A DNA stretch of 64,000 nucleotides from Stenotrophomonas sepilia (GTDB taxonomy: Bacteria > Pseudomonadota > Gammaproteobacteria > Xanthomonadales > Xanthomonadaceae), in NCBI RefSeq assembly GCF_003244875.1, contig NZ_LXXZ01000026.1, positions 1-64,000 on the forward strand, written 5' to 3'. The position numbers and the translations under genes were made by a program. A model generated the notes under the pieces. It did not search any database and had not been told where the DNA came from. It worked only from the letters and a program-made list of their open reading frames with translations. How positions within the stretch are numbered: the stretch's first letter is position 1; every line of letters begins with the position of its first letter. Below are positions 48,715 through 57,322 of the stretch, one piece after another.

Positions 48715-49311
48715 ATGGACTCTGACATGGATGATCTTCACGCCTCATTCGCCCGCTTCGGGCTGCTGCATGCCCAGCACGAGAGCGACTGGCAGGGCCC
48801 GTTCCCGCTGCCCCCGGTACTGGCACGCTTCTACGCGCAGGTCGGGCCGCTGGGCGAAGTGATCAATGCCCGGGTAGGCACCGCCGGCATCACCGTTCCC
48901 GGCCTTGATGTCTGGATACCGCCGCTGCAACGCCTGTGGAGCCATCAGGCCGGCTATCGATGGCATGGCATCAGCGGCGAACGGATCAACGACTGGCCCT
49001 CGAACTGGCTGGTGATTGCCGATCGCAGCGCTGATCCGTTCATCCTCGATCTGGACGACGGCCGTGTGCTGTTCAGCCATCACGGTGCCGGCCTGCTGGA
49101 TGCCGACGAAATGGCTGCCGACGTGCCGACCCTGATGGCAGCTCTGGCTGCAGCAGGCACGGTGTACCTCGATGCCGGCGATGACCTTTACAACGACGAT
49201 GACGATGGCGGCATCCGCCCTGAACACCAGGACGCAGCCGTACAGGCGGTGGCCCGGGTACTGGGCGACCGCCTGCAGGCCGAATCGTTCATCGAGACGT
49301 TGCTGGACTGA
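48715..49311 (+). CDS. SMI1/KNR4-like protein
   Basis: 198 residues. The order FPLPPVLARFYAQVGPLGE, then GLDVWIPPLQRLWSHQAGYRW and NWLVIADRSADPFILDLDDGRVLFSHHGAG, is typical of the SMI1/KNR4 fold (SUKH superfamily), which often serves as immunity protein of contact toxins. The gene has no toxin neighbour. The C-terminus is rich in Asp (YNDDDDGG). An alternative start lies 12 bp inside. Confidence 0.7.
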   Translation: MDSDMDDLHASFARFGLLHAQHESDWQGPFPLPPVLARFYAQVGPLGEVINARVGTAGITVPGLDVWIPPLQRLWSHQAGYRWHGISGERINDWPSNWLVIADRSADPFILDLDDGRVLFSHHGAGLLDADEMAADVPTLMAALAAAGTVYLDAGDDLYNDDDDGGIRPEHQDAAVQAVARVLGDRLQAESFIETLLD

Positions 49312-49334
49312 ATCCACGCATGGCGCGGATCTAC
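49312..49334. repeat. SMAG palindrome with one arm changed
   Basis: ATCCACGCATGGCGCGGATCTAC differs by a single base (GCG in place of GTG) from the copies at 9177 and 11528. It overlaps the last bases of the pyrophosphatase gene. Confidence 0.75.
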
Positions 49335-49945
49335 CTTTCGAAGCGCTTCATCGCTTCGCTGATCAGCGCCCGCGCCTCGGCGGCGTTGCCCCAACCGTTG
49401 AGCTGCACCGCGTTGCGCCCGGCCGGCAGGTCCTTGTAGACCCGGAAGAACGCTTCGATGCGCTGTCTTTCGATCTCCGGCAGATCGGCCAGGTCGCGGA
49501 TGTTGGCGTAGGTCGGGTCAACCTTGTCGGTCGGCACGCCGATGATCTTCTCGTCGTGCTCGCCGCCGTCGATCATCTTAAGGTAGCCGATCGGCCGGAA
49601 GCGTACGATCACGCCCGGATGCAGGGGTTCACGGGTCAGCACCAGCGCGTCCAGCGGATCGTTGTCGCCAGCCAACGTGCGCGGCATCGAACCGTAGTTG
49701 GCCGGATAGGCGACCGGCATCGACTGGAAGCGGTCCACATGCACCAGGCCGTCTTCCTTGATCTCGTACTTGGTCACGCTGCCGGCGGGAATCTCCACCG
49801 CCAGATTCACCTCCTGCGGGGCTTCCCTTGGCTGGGCCACCAGGAACGGATGCAGCACGGTATCGGCAGCGGTCACCGCACTGGTCAGCAACAGCAGAGC
49901 GGCGCCGATGGCAGCGAGAGGAAGGATGCGACGGGGCGTGGTCAT
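49331..49945 (-). CDS. ppa: Exported inorganic pyrophosphatase
   Basis: 204 residues from the ATG at 49945. It is a type I soluble pyrophosphatase: KYEIKEDGLVHVDRF, PANYGSMPRTLAGDNDPLDALVL (the metal Asp cluster D-x-D-P-x-D), GEHDEKIIGVP and FRVYKDLP. An N-terminal signal peptide (RRILPLAAIGAALLLLTSAVTAAD) is unusual, since the family is normally cytosolic. It may act in the periplasm with the phosphatases encoded next door, 10 bp away in the same direction. Confidence 0.9.
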   Translation of the reverse strand: MTTPRRILPLAAIGAALLLLTSAVTAADTVLHPFLVAQPREAPQEVNLAVEIPAGSVTKYEIKEDGLVHVDRFQSMPVAYPANYGSMPRTLAGDNDPLDALVLTREPLHPGVIVRFRPIGYLKMIDGGEHDEKIIGVPTDKVDPTYANIRDLADLPEIERQRIEAFFRVYKDLPAGRNAVQLNGWGNAAEARALISEAMKRFER

Positions 49946-49955
49946 CGGCGTGTCC

Positions 49956-51323
49956 TCATTCCCAGCAGCGATCGGCGCGACCCTTGGCGGTCTGCGCACG
50001 CGGGCAATCACGCGGCGTGATGCGGCCTTCGGTCAGCTCCATGCGCTGTTTTCCCCCCTTGGCATCGCGGCGCAGTTCGAAGGCATCGTAGAGACGGCCG
50101 GTCACGGTGCGCGCTTCATAGCGCAGGCGCTGCGGGTCGATGTTCAACACCTGGAACAACTGGGTGTCTTCGGCCACTGGGTTCATCGTCCTGCGCGCTT
50201 CATCGGACAGGCGGTACTGCTTCGGTCCGGCTACAGTCACCACGTACTGCGGCGTTGCGGCCTGCCCCTCGCCACGACGGCCATAGGTGTGGTCGTGGCC
50301 CTGCAGCACCAGATCGACGTTGTGGCGGCGTACCACCGGCAACAGCACCTCACGCAGCGCGGCGTTCTCGCGCCCTTCGCGCGGCGAGTAGAACGGCTGG
50401 TGCAGCAACACGATGGTCCACGGCTGCGGATTGCCGGTCAACACCTTGTCCAGCCATTGCGCCTGTGCCTTGGCCGTGCCAAGGTCGAGTGCCGAAGTGC
50501 CATCGACCACCGCCACGCGCACGCCCTGCGCATCGAACCAGTAGCTGCTCTGCTGCGCAGCGCTGGCACCATTGCCCGGCAACGCGAACGTGACCGGCCA
50601 GTGGCGGCCCAGCACCCGGCGCTCCTGCGGGGTGTCCTCGAATTCCTCGAAGTACTCGTGATTGCCTATGGCCGGCGCCACCAGCATTTCCTGCGCCAGC
50701 CAGCCGACGGCGGCAAACCATTCGCCCCACTCGCTGTCATCCATGTTGTCGCCGCCGCTGACCAGGTCGCCGGCAAACAGGCTCATGCGTGCCTGCGGTG
50801 CGGCCTTCTGCGCGGCACGCACCACGCGGCTGACATGGCTGACGTTCTTGTTCTGGGTATCGCCGAAGTACAGCAGGGTCAGCGGCTGGTCGGCGGCAGC
50901 CAGCGTGCGCAGCTGGTTCCATGCACTCCAACTGCCGTTGCCCTGCACACGGTAGACGTACTGGGTATCCGGCTGCAGGCCATCGATATCTGCACGATGG
51001 TGGTGCGACAGGCCGTTCTCGGTCTGCAGCGCGCGGGTCGTCGCACGAACCTGGCGGATGCCTTCGATGGCCGGCGAATCTGCGGCCATTGCGATCTCCA
51101 GCAGCGGCGCCTGCACGCTGCCATCGGTGCGCCAGGCCACTGCGAACCCATGGCTGGAATCGGCCGCCGGCGAGGCGACGATGCGGTCCGGCACCGTCGT
51201 CGCTGCGTAGTGGCGGCTACCTGCCGGCACCTGGGTATTCGGTTCGGCCGCCGCGATCGACAGCGACGGCAGCGCCAGCAGCAGGCCCAGGGCCAGCGTG
51301 CGCATCACGAGCTGCCGGCTCAT
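49956..51323 (-). CDS. Exported metallophosphatase, purple-acid-phosphatase-like
   Basis: 455 residues from the ATG at 51323, overlapping the phytase stop by 4 bp (ATGA). The signal peptide is RTLALGLLLALPSLSIAAA. A fibronectin-like N-terminal part (WRTDGSVQAPLLEIAMA) precedes the metallophosphoesterase core: LLYFGDTQ, LFAGDLVSGGDN, PAIGNHEY, VLLHQPFYS and LQGHDHTYGR. It is a periplasmic phosphatase that would remove phosphate from organic esters. It is the third gene of the TonB-receptor/phytase operon. Confidence 0.93.
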   Translation of the reverse strand: MSRQLVMRTLALGLLLALPSLSIAAAEPNTQVPAGSRHYAATTVPDRIVASPAADSSHGFAVAWRTDGSVQAPLLEIAMAADSPAIEGIRQVRATTRALQTENGLSHHHRADIDGLQPDTQYVYRVQGNGSWSAWNQLRTLAAADQPLTLLYFGDTQNKNVSHVSRVVRAAQKAAPQARMSLFAGDLVSGGDNMDDSEWGEWFAAVGWLAQEMLVAPAIGNHEYFEEFEDTPQERRVLGRHWPVTFALPGNGASAAQQSSYWFDAQGVRVAVVDGTSALDLGTAKAQAQWLDKVLTGNPQPWTIVLLHQPFYSPREGRENAALREVLLPVVRRHNVDLVLQGHDHTYGRRGEGQAATPQYVVTVAGPKQYRLSDEARRTMNPVAEDTQLFQVLNIDPQRLRYEARTVTGRLYDAFELRRDAKGGKQRMELTEGRITPRDCPRAQTAKGRADRCWE

Positions 51324-52438
51324 GCACCACACTCCAGCGGCAGCGCCAGTTGCTTGGCGATGCTTTCCCAGTCGAAGGCCACCACACCCTGATCGTCGTG
51401 TACGGCATACAGCGCGCCGTGCGGGAAGCGCGTGCTGGCTTGCTGCATCATCCAGATGCCGTCGGTGTTGGCCACGGTATTGCCCTGGAACGCGCCGACC
51501 GGCTTCAGCGTGTGCCGGTCGAACAGATGGAACACGCTGCGCTGCTTGCCCTGTTCGGTGGTGATCCACCAGCCATCCTTGCCGCAGGTGCGCAGGGTCA
51601 CGCCTTCGGCCTGCGCCTTGAACACGTCGCGGCCGAAGGTGGTGCCGGTGAAGCGGCCCGCCAGGGTGTAGACCTTGAACTCGCTGGCGTAGCTCTCGTC
51701 TTCTTCGGCAATCAACAGGCGGTCGTTCTCGGGATCGCCCCAGATCGACTCGACCACGCGCAGCGCTCCCGCCTCGGTGGTATCGCCGATGCTGGCCACC
51801 CGCTTCGCGTCGACCTTCTCACCATTGCGGGTCACGTGATACTGGCGCACGCGCTTGTCCAGCTCGGCCAGCGGCGGCAGGACGTCACGCCCCTGTGCAT
51901 CCTCGCCGTTGTCCCAGGAGTCGGTGACGTAGACGCTGTAGCCATCGGCACGACGGTCGACCCACAGTCCGTAAGGCTTGCGCAGGTCGTCCGCAGCGAA
52001 CGTCGCCAGCGGCGTGAAGTCCGGCAGGCGCAGTACCTGCACGCGGTGATTGTCGCGCTCCACGATCCACAGCAGGTCGTCGATCACCGCGATACCATTT
52101 GGGCGGTCGAACTGCCCCGGTGCGGTGCCGCTGCTGCCGACGTCACGCAGGTGCTGTCCGGTGCTGCCGTCGTAGACCACCAGCTTGTCGGTGGCCTTGG
52201 CGGTGGCGATCAGCCACAGCGCGCCGTCCGGCGCGCGCCAGGCCGCGGGGGAATCGATGTTGTCGGCTGGGGTCATCGGTGACAGGAAGGCTTCGGCGAT
52301 GGTGGTCACCACGCGCTCGCCTCCGGCGGCCGGCGCGGCCGCTCCCGCAACCGGATCGGTGCCGGTGGCCGGCGTGCAGCCGGCGACCAGCGTAGCTGCC
52401 AGCGCGGCGGCCAGGACGGTGACGCCACGCCCCATCAC
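51320..52438 (-). CDS. Beta-propeller phytase-like lipoprotein
   Basis: 372 residues. The lipobox is ATLVAGC. A six-bladed propeller pattern follows: MTPADNIDSPAAWRAPDGALWLIATAKATDKLVVYD, DVGSSGTAPGQFDRPNGIAVIDDLLWIVERDNHRVQV and GYSVYVTDSWDN. This matches the 3-phytase/BPP family of Xanthomonads. It would release phosphate from inositol hexakisphosphate at the cell surface. It overlaps the TonB-receptor stop by 4 bp and the phosphatase start by 4 bp. Confidence 0.85.
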   Translation of the reverse strand: MMGRGVTVLAAALAATLVAGCTPATGTDPVAGAAAPAAGGERVVTTIAEAFLSPMTPADNIDSPAAWRAPDGALWLIATAKATDKLVVYDGSTGQHLRDVGSSGTAPGQFDRPNGIAVIDDLLWIVERDNHRVQVLRLPDFTPLATFAADDLRKPYGLWVDRRADGYSVYVTDSWDNGEDAQGRDVLPPLAELDKRVRQYHVTRNGEKVDAKRVASIGDTTEAGALRVVESIWGDPENDRLLIAEEDESYASEFKVYTLAGRFTGTTFGRDVFKAQAEGVTLRTCGKDGWWITTEQGKQRSVFHLFDRHTLKPVGAFQGNTVANTDGIWMMQQASTRFPHGALYAVHDDQGVVAFDWESIAKQLALPLECGA

Positions 52439-54995
52439 AGCGCCACCTTCAGGCCCAGCGCATAGGTGCGGCCGTACTCTTCCATCTGCAGGGTGCGCGA
52501 ACGCGTGCCCTGGTACAGCTCCAGCGGCTTGTCCAGCAGGTTCTGCGCTTCGAAGTACACGCTCACGCGCGGGGTGAACCTGTAGTCAAGCGAGAAATCG
52601 AGCTGGGTATTCGGCGCAACGTAGATATCGAACGCGCGGCCCTTGCCGATGCTGTCCAGGTACTCGCTGCGGTACACGGCCGCCAGGCGCGTGCTCAAGC
52701 CGTACTTCTCATAGCCGATGTGCGCGCTGTAGACGTGCTTGGAGGCGCGTGGCAGGGTGAAGTCCTCACCCGCACGGTCCTTGATGCCGGCATCGAACTT
52801 CGTATCCAGCCAGGTGCCACTGGCGCCGACCAGCAGGCCACCCAGGCCGTCCGGCAGGAAGGCCAGCTGCTGCTGCCAGTTGAACTCCGCACCACGCACG
52901 GTGGCCTCGCGACCATTGATCGGCTGCGTCACATCGAATCCACCGTAGGCCGGATCATTGGTGCGCACGGTTCCGACGATGTAGCCATCGATCGACTTGT
53001 GGAACAGGCCCAGCGAAACGATGCCGCTGCTGCCGATGTACTTCTCCACCGACAGGTCGATGTTCTTCGACTCGTACGGATCCAGTTCCGGGTTGCCCAG
53101 GCGCACTTCCTCGTCACCGCGGCTGTAACCCACGCGCGGCGAGACGTCGCCGAAGGACGGGCGCGATACGGTCTTGTTGGCCGAGGCGCGCAGCACCCAG
53201 TCATCAGCCGCGTCATAGCGCAGGTGCAGGCCCGGCAGCACGTTGGTGTAGCTGCTGTTGGCCACGCGCGGGGTGACGGTGAAGCTGCGGCCGTTGGCGG
53301 CCACGTCCACCTGGTTGCCGATCGCCTTGAAGCGGGTGTTCTCCACGCGCACGCCGCCGATGATGCGCAGCGCACCCACGTCCCAGGTACCCATGGCATA
53401 GCTGGCGAAGATGTCCTCGCTGGCCACGTAATCCTCTTCCAGCGACGTCATCGCATTGCCGCCGACGTCCTGCGGGCGGGCGCTGTACTGGCTGCCGTTG
53501 GCTGCCCAGAAGGCACGCATCGCAGCCGAATCCATACCGTCGCCGAAGTTGCCGTGGCGATGTTCGGGCGAGGAGGTGGTCCAGCCCGCCAGCGTCACCT
53601 TCGGGCCGACGCGCAGTTCGCGCTCATCCACATTCACGTCGCGGTCGCGCCAGCGGCCCAGCAGACCGAACTTGATGCTGCTGCTGTCGCCGTCGAAGCG
53701 CACGTTGACCTGCGCGCTGTGCTCCTTGTCGTTCACCTGCTTGGGCGAAAGCACGAAGCGGTCGAACGCGTAGTTGCTGTTGTCCAGCCACTGCGGGTTG
53801 TCGAAGCTGTAGCTGGGCAGCCGGCTGCTCTGGTCCAGGCTGCCGTTGAACGCCTTGCCGTTGAGCTTGAAACGCGCCTCCATCTCGTCGTTCACGCGCT
53901 CTTCGGTACGGGTGTAGCCGATCCGGTAATCGACCACGGCGTTGGTCAACTTGTTCTCGCCGCCCAGGCTGGCCGCGAAGGTGTTTTCCTTCTTGGTGCG
54001 GTAGCGCATGCGCTTGTCGATCGAATCCTCCGGCATGCCATCCAGGCGGTACTGGTCGGTGCCGGTCTTGACCATCTTCGCGTCGTCGAAGTTGAAGATC
54101 ACGCGCTGGCGGGTCTCCGCATCGTCGAACTGGCTGTACAGCGTGCGCAGGTAGTACCGGCTGTCTTCGTCCGGCCGCCAGTCGAGGTTGAGGTTGGCGC
54201 CGATGCGCTTGCGCTCGATCTCGTACTTGCGGTGCTGCAGGTTGATCGCGGTCACGTCACCGGGGGCGGCATCGTCCTCGCCGTCGTACTCCACTTCGGT
54301 GTTGTCCGACTCGAACCTGCGCTTCTGGTAGTTCACGCCCAGCGCCACGCCGAAGGTGTCGTTGAACACTTCGCTGTAGTTGAAGGCCGCCTTCGGGCTG
54401 GTCTCGCCGGACAGCTGCTGGTGACTGCCCTCGATCTTGCCACGCAGGCTGCGACCGTCGCGGTCGAAGGCCGAGGCCGATTCCACCAGCACGGCACCAC
54501 CGATGGCATCACCGGGCATGTCCGGGGTCGGCGACTTCACCACGCGAAGGCGTTCGGTGGAATCGGACGGGATCACGTCCAGCGGCGCGGCACGGCTGGA
54601 ATCCTCCGGCGTGCCCACGGCGATGCCATCCACGCTGACGCTGTTGAGATTGGCGTCCAGGCCACGGATGACCACGAAACGGCCCTCGCCCTGGTCACGG
54701 GTCACGCTGATGCCCGGCAGGCGCTGCAGTGATTCGGCCACGTTCTTGTCCGGGTACTGGCCCAGGGCATCGGAGGACACCGCGTCTTCGATGGCGTCGC
54801 TGCCGCGCTTGAGGTCGACCGCTCGGATCTGCGATTCGAGCTGGGCGCGCACCTCGATACGGTCCAGGTCGACCGCGTCGGCCGCCACGGCGCCGGTAGC
54901 GGCTACCGCCTGCTGCCCGGCGGCCTGCAGCGGTGCCGCACCCCCATTGCCAGGGTCAGGGTGATGGCAACGGCCAACGGAGTCTTGATATGCAC
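52435..54995 (-). CDS. TonB-dependent receptor with signal-peptide frameshift
   Basis: The body is a TonB-dependent outer-membrane barrel: plug (SDALGQYPDKNVAESLQRLPGISVTRDQGEGRFVVIRGLD) and 22-strand barrel ending YALGLKVAL. The signal peptide (GTG start at 54995, MHIKTPLAVAITLTLAMG) is in another frame. A G5 tract (54941-54945) joins the two; six G would give one continuous 853-residue protein. The in-frame ATG at 55008 has no signal. The receptor is either phase-variable, a recent mutant or a sequence error. It leads the phytase/phosphatase operon and probably imports a phosphate ester. Confidence 0.85.
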
Positions 54996-55164
54996 TGGGA
55001 ATCCCCATTCCTGTTAAGAATGGGTCTGCACGGTATGTCCGCAAGGTTGCATGGCCGTGACATGCCTCTGCACATTTCATGTACAGCGGCCCCGGGCCCG
55101 GTTTGGGCTTCGCCCCGCCAATCCGGCAAAATGGCGGCCTCTCTCCCTATTCCCCTTCCCGACC

Positions 55165-55797
55165 ATGAAGATCGTCGAAGTGCGCCACCCGCTGGTGCAG
55201 CACAAGATCGGCCTGATGCGCAACGCTGCGCTCAGCACCAAGGATTTCCGCGAGATGGCCAACGAGCTGGGTACGCTGCTGGCCTACGAGGCCACCGCCG
55301 ACCTGGATACCGAGCCGCACACCCTGGCCGGCTGGGCCGGCCCGGTGACGGTGCAGCGCATTGCCGGCGCCAAGATCACCGTGGTGCCGATCCTGCGTGC
55401 CGGCCTGGGCATGCTCAGCGGCGTGCTGTCGCTGATTCCGGCCGCCCGTGTCAGCGTGGTCGGCCTGCAGCGCGATGAAGAAACCCTGCAGCCGGTGCCC
55501 TACTTCGAGCGCCTGACCGGCCGCCTGGAAGAGCGCGACGCACTGATCCTCGACCCGATGCTGGCCACCGGCGGCACGCTGATCGCCACCATCGACATGC
55601 TCAAGCGCGCCGGCGCCCGTCGCATCAAGGGCATCTTCCTGGTGGCCGCGCCCGAAGGCATCGAAGCAGTGAAGGCCGTGCACCCGGACGTGGAAATCTA
55701 CACTGCGGCCATCGATGCCCAGCTCAACGACAAGGGCTACATCCTGCCCGGACTGGGCGACGCAGGTGACCGCATCTTCGGCACCCGCGTCGGCTGA
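55165..55797 (+). CDS. upp: Uracil phosphoribosyltransferase
   Basis: 210 residues from the ATG at 55165. [20 protein letters not shown] is the usual start, and the PRPP loop is [21 protein letters not shown], then [34 protein letters not shown]. It makes UMP from uracil and PRPP in the salvage pathway. The reading frame is open upstream to 55051, but nothing there looks like coding. It is divergent from the TonB operon. Confidence 0.97.
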   Translation: MKIVEVRHPLVQHKIGLMRNAALSTKDFREMANELGTLLAYEATADLDTEPHTLAGWAGPVTVQRIAGAKITVVPILRAGLGMLSGVLSLIPAARVSVVGLQRDEETLQPVPYFERLTGRLEERDALILDPMLATGGTLIATIDMLKRAGARRIKGIFLVAAPEGIEAVKAVHPDVEIYTAAIDAQLNDKGYILPGLGDAGDRIFGTRVG

Positions 55798-55818
55798 TCC
55801 GGCAAACCGCGGTCGGAT

Positions 55819-55837
55819 CCCTCTCCGCAGGAGAGGG
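55819..55837 (+). terminator. Hairpin behind upp
   Basis: CCCTCTC-CGCAG-GAGAGGG is a 7-bp stem 22 bp behind the stop. It has no U-run. Confidence 0.45.
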
Positions 55838-55982
55838 CTCTGACTCGACAACCGTTCGCGGGCGCGCTTCGCCGCGGCACGTGAACGCCCGTGGACGCGG
55901 GTGTGGCCGACGCGTGATTCTTCACGTGGCCTTGCCGGCCGGAGGCGAATGCTCCGCGCACCCGCCACCCTTGGAGCTCGCG

Positions 55983-56276
55983 ATGAAGGCCTCATTCCTG
56001 CTGGCCGCCGTCCTGCTGGCCGGCCTGCCCCTGGCTGCCAACGCCACCACCCCGCAGCAGCAACGCATGGCCGAATGCTCGGCCAAGAACAAGGGCTTGA
56101 AGGGGGATGCCTACAAGACCGCGCAGAGCTCCTGCCTCAGTGGCCAGGCTGCCGAAACCAAGCCGGTCAATACGCAGCAGGAACGCATGCGCAAGTGCAA
56201 CGCTGACGCGGGCGCGAAGAAACTGGCAGGCGATGCGCGCAAGACCTTCATGAGCAGCTGCCTGAAGGCGTCGTAA
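55983..56276 (+). CDS. psiF: PsiF-repeat periplasmic protein
   Basis: 97 residues from the ATG at 55983 (GGAG upstream). The signal peptide is KASFLLAAVLLAGLPLAANA. Two PsiF repeats follow: QQQRMAECSAKNKGLKGDAYKTAQSSCLSG and QQERMRKCNADAGAKKLAGDARKTFMSSCLKA, each with two cysteines. In E. coli psiF is a phosphate-starvation gene next to phoA. Its place close to a phytase operon suggests a shared phosphate response, though no clear Pho box was found. Confidence 0.9.
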   Translation: MKASFLLAAVLLAGLPLAANATTPQQQRMAECSAKNKGLKGDAYKTAQSSCLSGQAAETKPVNTQQERMRKCNADAGAKKLAGDARKTFMSSCLKAS

Positions 56277-56317
56277 CGACGAGTGATGCAGAGCCGAGCC
56301 CACGCTCGGCTCTGCCA

Positions 56318-57205
56318 TTACCCCAGGGCGCGCGCCTTCAGCTCGCCCTGTTCGTGCAGGGTCACGAAACGTCCCTTGTCATCACGGCCCAGCTGCGCCA
56401 GCGCCACCTGCGGGTCGTGGGTGAAGAACAGCCGCACGTTGCGCGCCAGCTTGTCCTCAAGGAACTGCCGTTTCTCGTCGATCAGCAATTCGGCATTGCG
56501 GTCATAGCCCATGGTGATCGGCACGTGCACCCATGAACGACCTGGGATGAGGTCGGCACAGAACACCACGCCACCGTGCGCATCTTCACCGGCATGCGCG
56601 TGGCCAACGATCTCGGCCAGCATCAGCCCCGGCGTATGCCCATCGCTGTAGCTGAAGCGCACGCTGCGGCCGAGCGCCTTCGAGTACTCGCCATCCACCA
56701 CTTCCAGGCGGCCACTGGCCTGCAGCAGGCCGGGCAGCTCAGGTATGAAACTGGCCCGATCGCGCGGGTGTGGCTGCACGGCGCGCTGCCAATGCTGCGC
56801 ACCAACCACATAGGTTGCGTTGGGGAACAGCAGCTCGGGCTCACGCCCTTCGCTCCATGCGGCAAGCAGGCCACCGGCATGATCGAAGTGCAGGTGGCTG
56901 AGCACCACCACGTCGATGTCCTCGTGCTCGAAACCCGCTTCGCGCAGTGAATCGATCAGCACGTGCTGGCTTTCCTGCACGCCGTAGCGCTCTCGCATGC
57001 GCGGGTCGAAGAACGCACCGATACCGGTTTCAAACAGTACCGTCTTGCCTTCCAGCGGACTGGCAAGCAACGCACGGCAGGCCAGCTCAATGCGATTGAG
57101 CTCGTCCGGAGCCGCCCATTTTTCCCACAACGCACGCGGCGCGTTGCCGAACATCGCGCCGCCGTCCAGGCGCTGCGAGTTTCCACGAATAGACCAGAGT
57201 TTCAT
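56318..57205 (-). CDS. MBL-fold metallo-hydrolase
   Basis: 295 residues, cytosolic. The metal motif is [17 protein letters not shown] (HxHxDH), with further ligands in [11 protein letters not shown] and [15 protein letters not shown]. The start [23 protein letters not shown] resembles the quorum-quenching lactonase/pqqB-like subgroup, but this is not decisive. It lies 117 bp from the gamma-glutamyltransferase gene in the same direction, with a terminator between them. Confidence 0.88.
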   Translation of the reverse strand: MKLWSIRGNSQRLDGGAMFGNAPRALWEKWAAPDELNRIELACRALLASPLEGKTVLFETGIGAFFDPRMRERYGVQESQHVLIDSLREAGFEHEDIDVVVLSHLHFDHAGGLLAAWSEGREPELLFPNATYVVGAQHWQRAVQPHPRDRASFIPELPGLLQASGRLEVVDGEYSKALGRSVRFSYSDGHTPGLMLAEIVGHAHAGEDAHGGVVFCADLIPGRSWVHVPITMGYDRNAELLIDEKRQFLEDKLARNVRLFFTHDPQVALAQLGRDDKGRFVTLHEQGELKARALG

Positions 57206-57259
57206 GCGTCGATTATCGGCGCCGGACCGTTAAATAATCGCTAGAAAGGAAACAGGAAA

Positions 57260-57277
57260 CCCCGCCGGTTGGCGGGG
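57260..57277 (-). terminator. Terminator of the ferredoxin-ggt operon
   Basis: CCCCGCC-GGTT-GGCGGGG is a 7-bp stem followed on the minus strand by TTTCC. It lies 45 bp behind the ggt stop. Confidence 0.6.
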
Positions 57278-57322
57278 TCCTGGTGATCTGCGGATTGCCG
57301 GCCAGTGGCCGGCACCACCACA

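Noticed and set aside
54996-55164. Pho box between the TonB receptor and upp
   Set aside because: A loose match (CTGTACATGAAATGTGCA) lacks the second CTGTCA half; too weak to call.
55051-55164. N-terminal extension of Upp
   Set aside because: The 38 additional codons are not like any Upp, and the ATG at 55165 gives the standard start.
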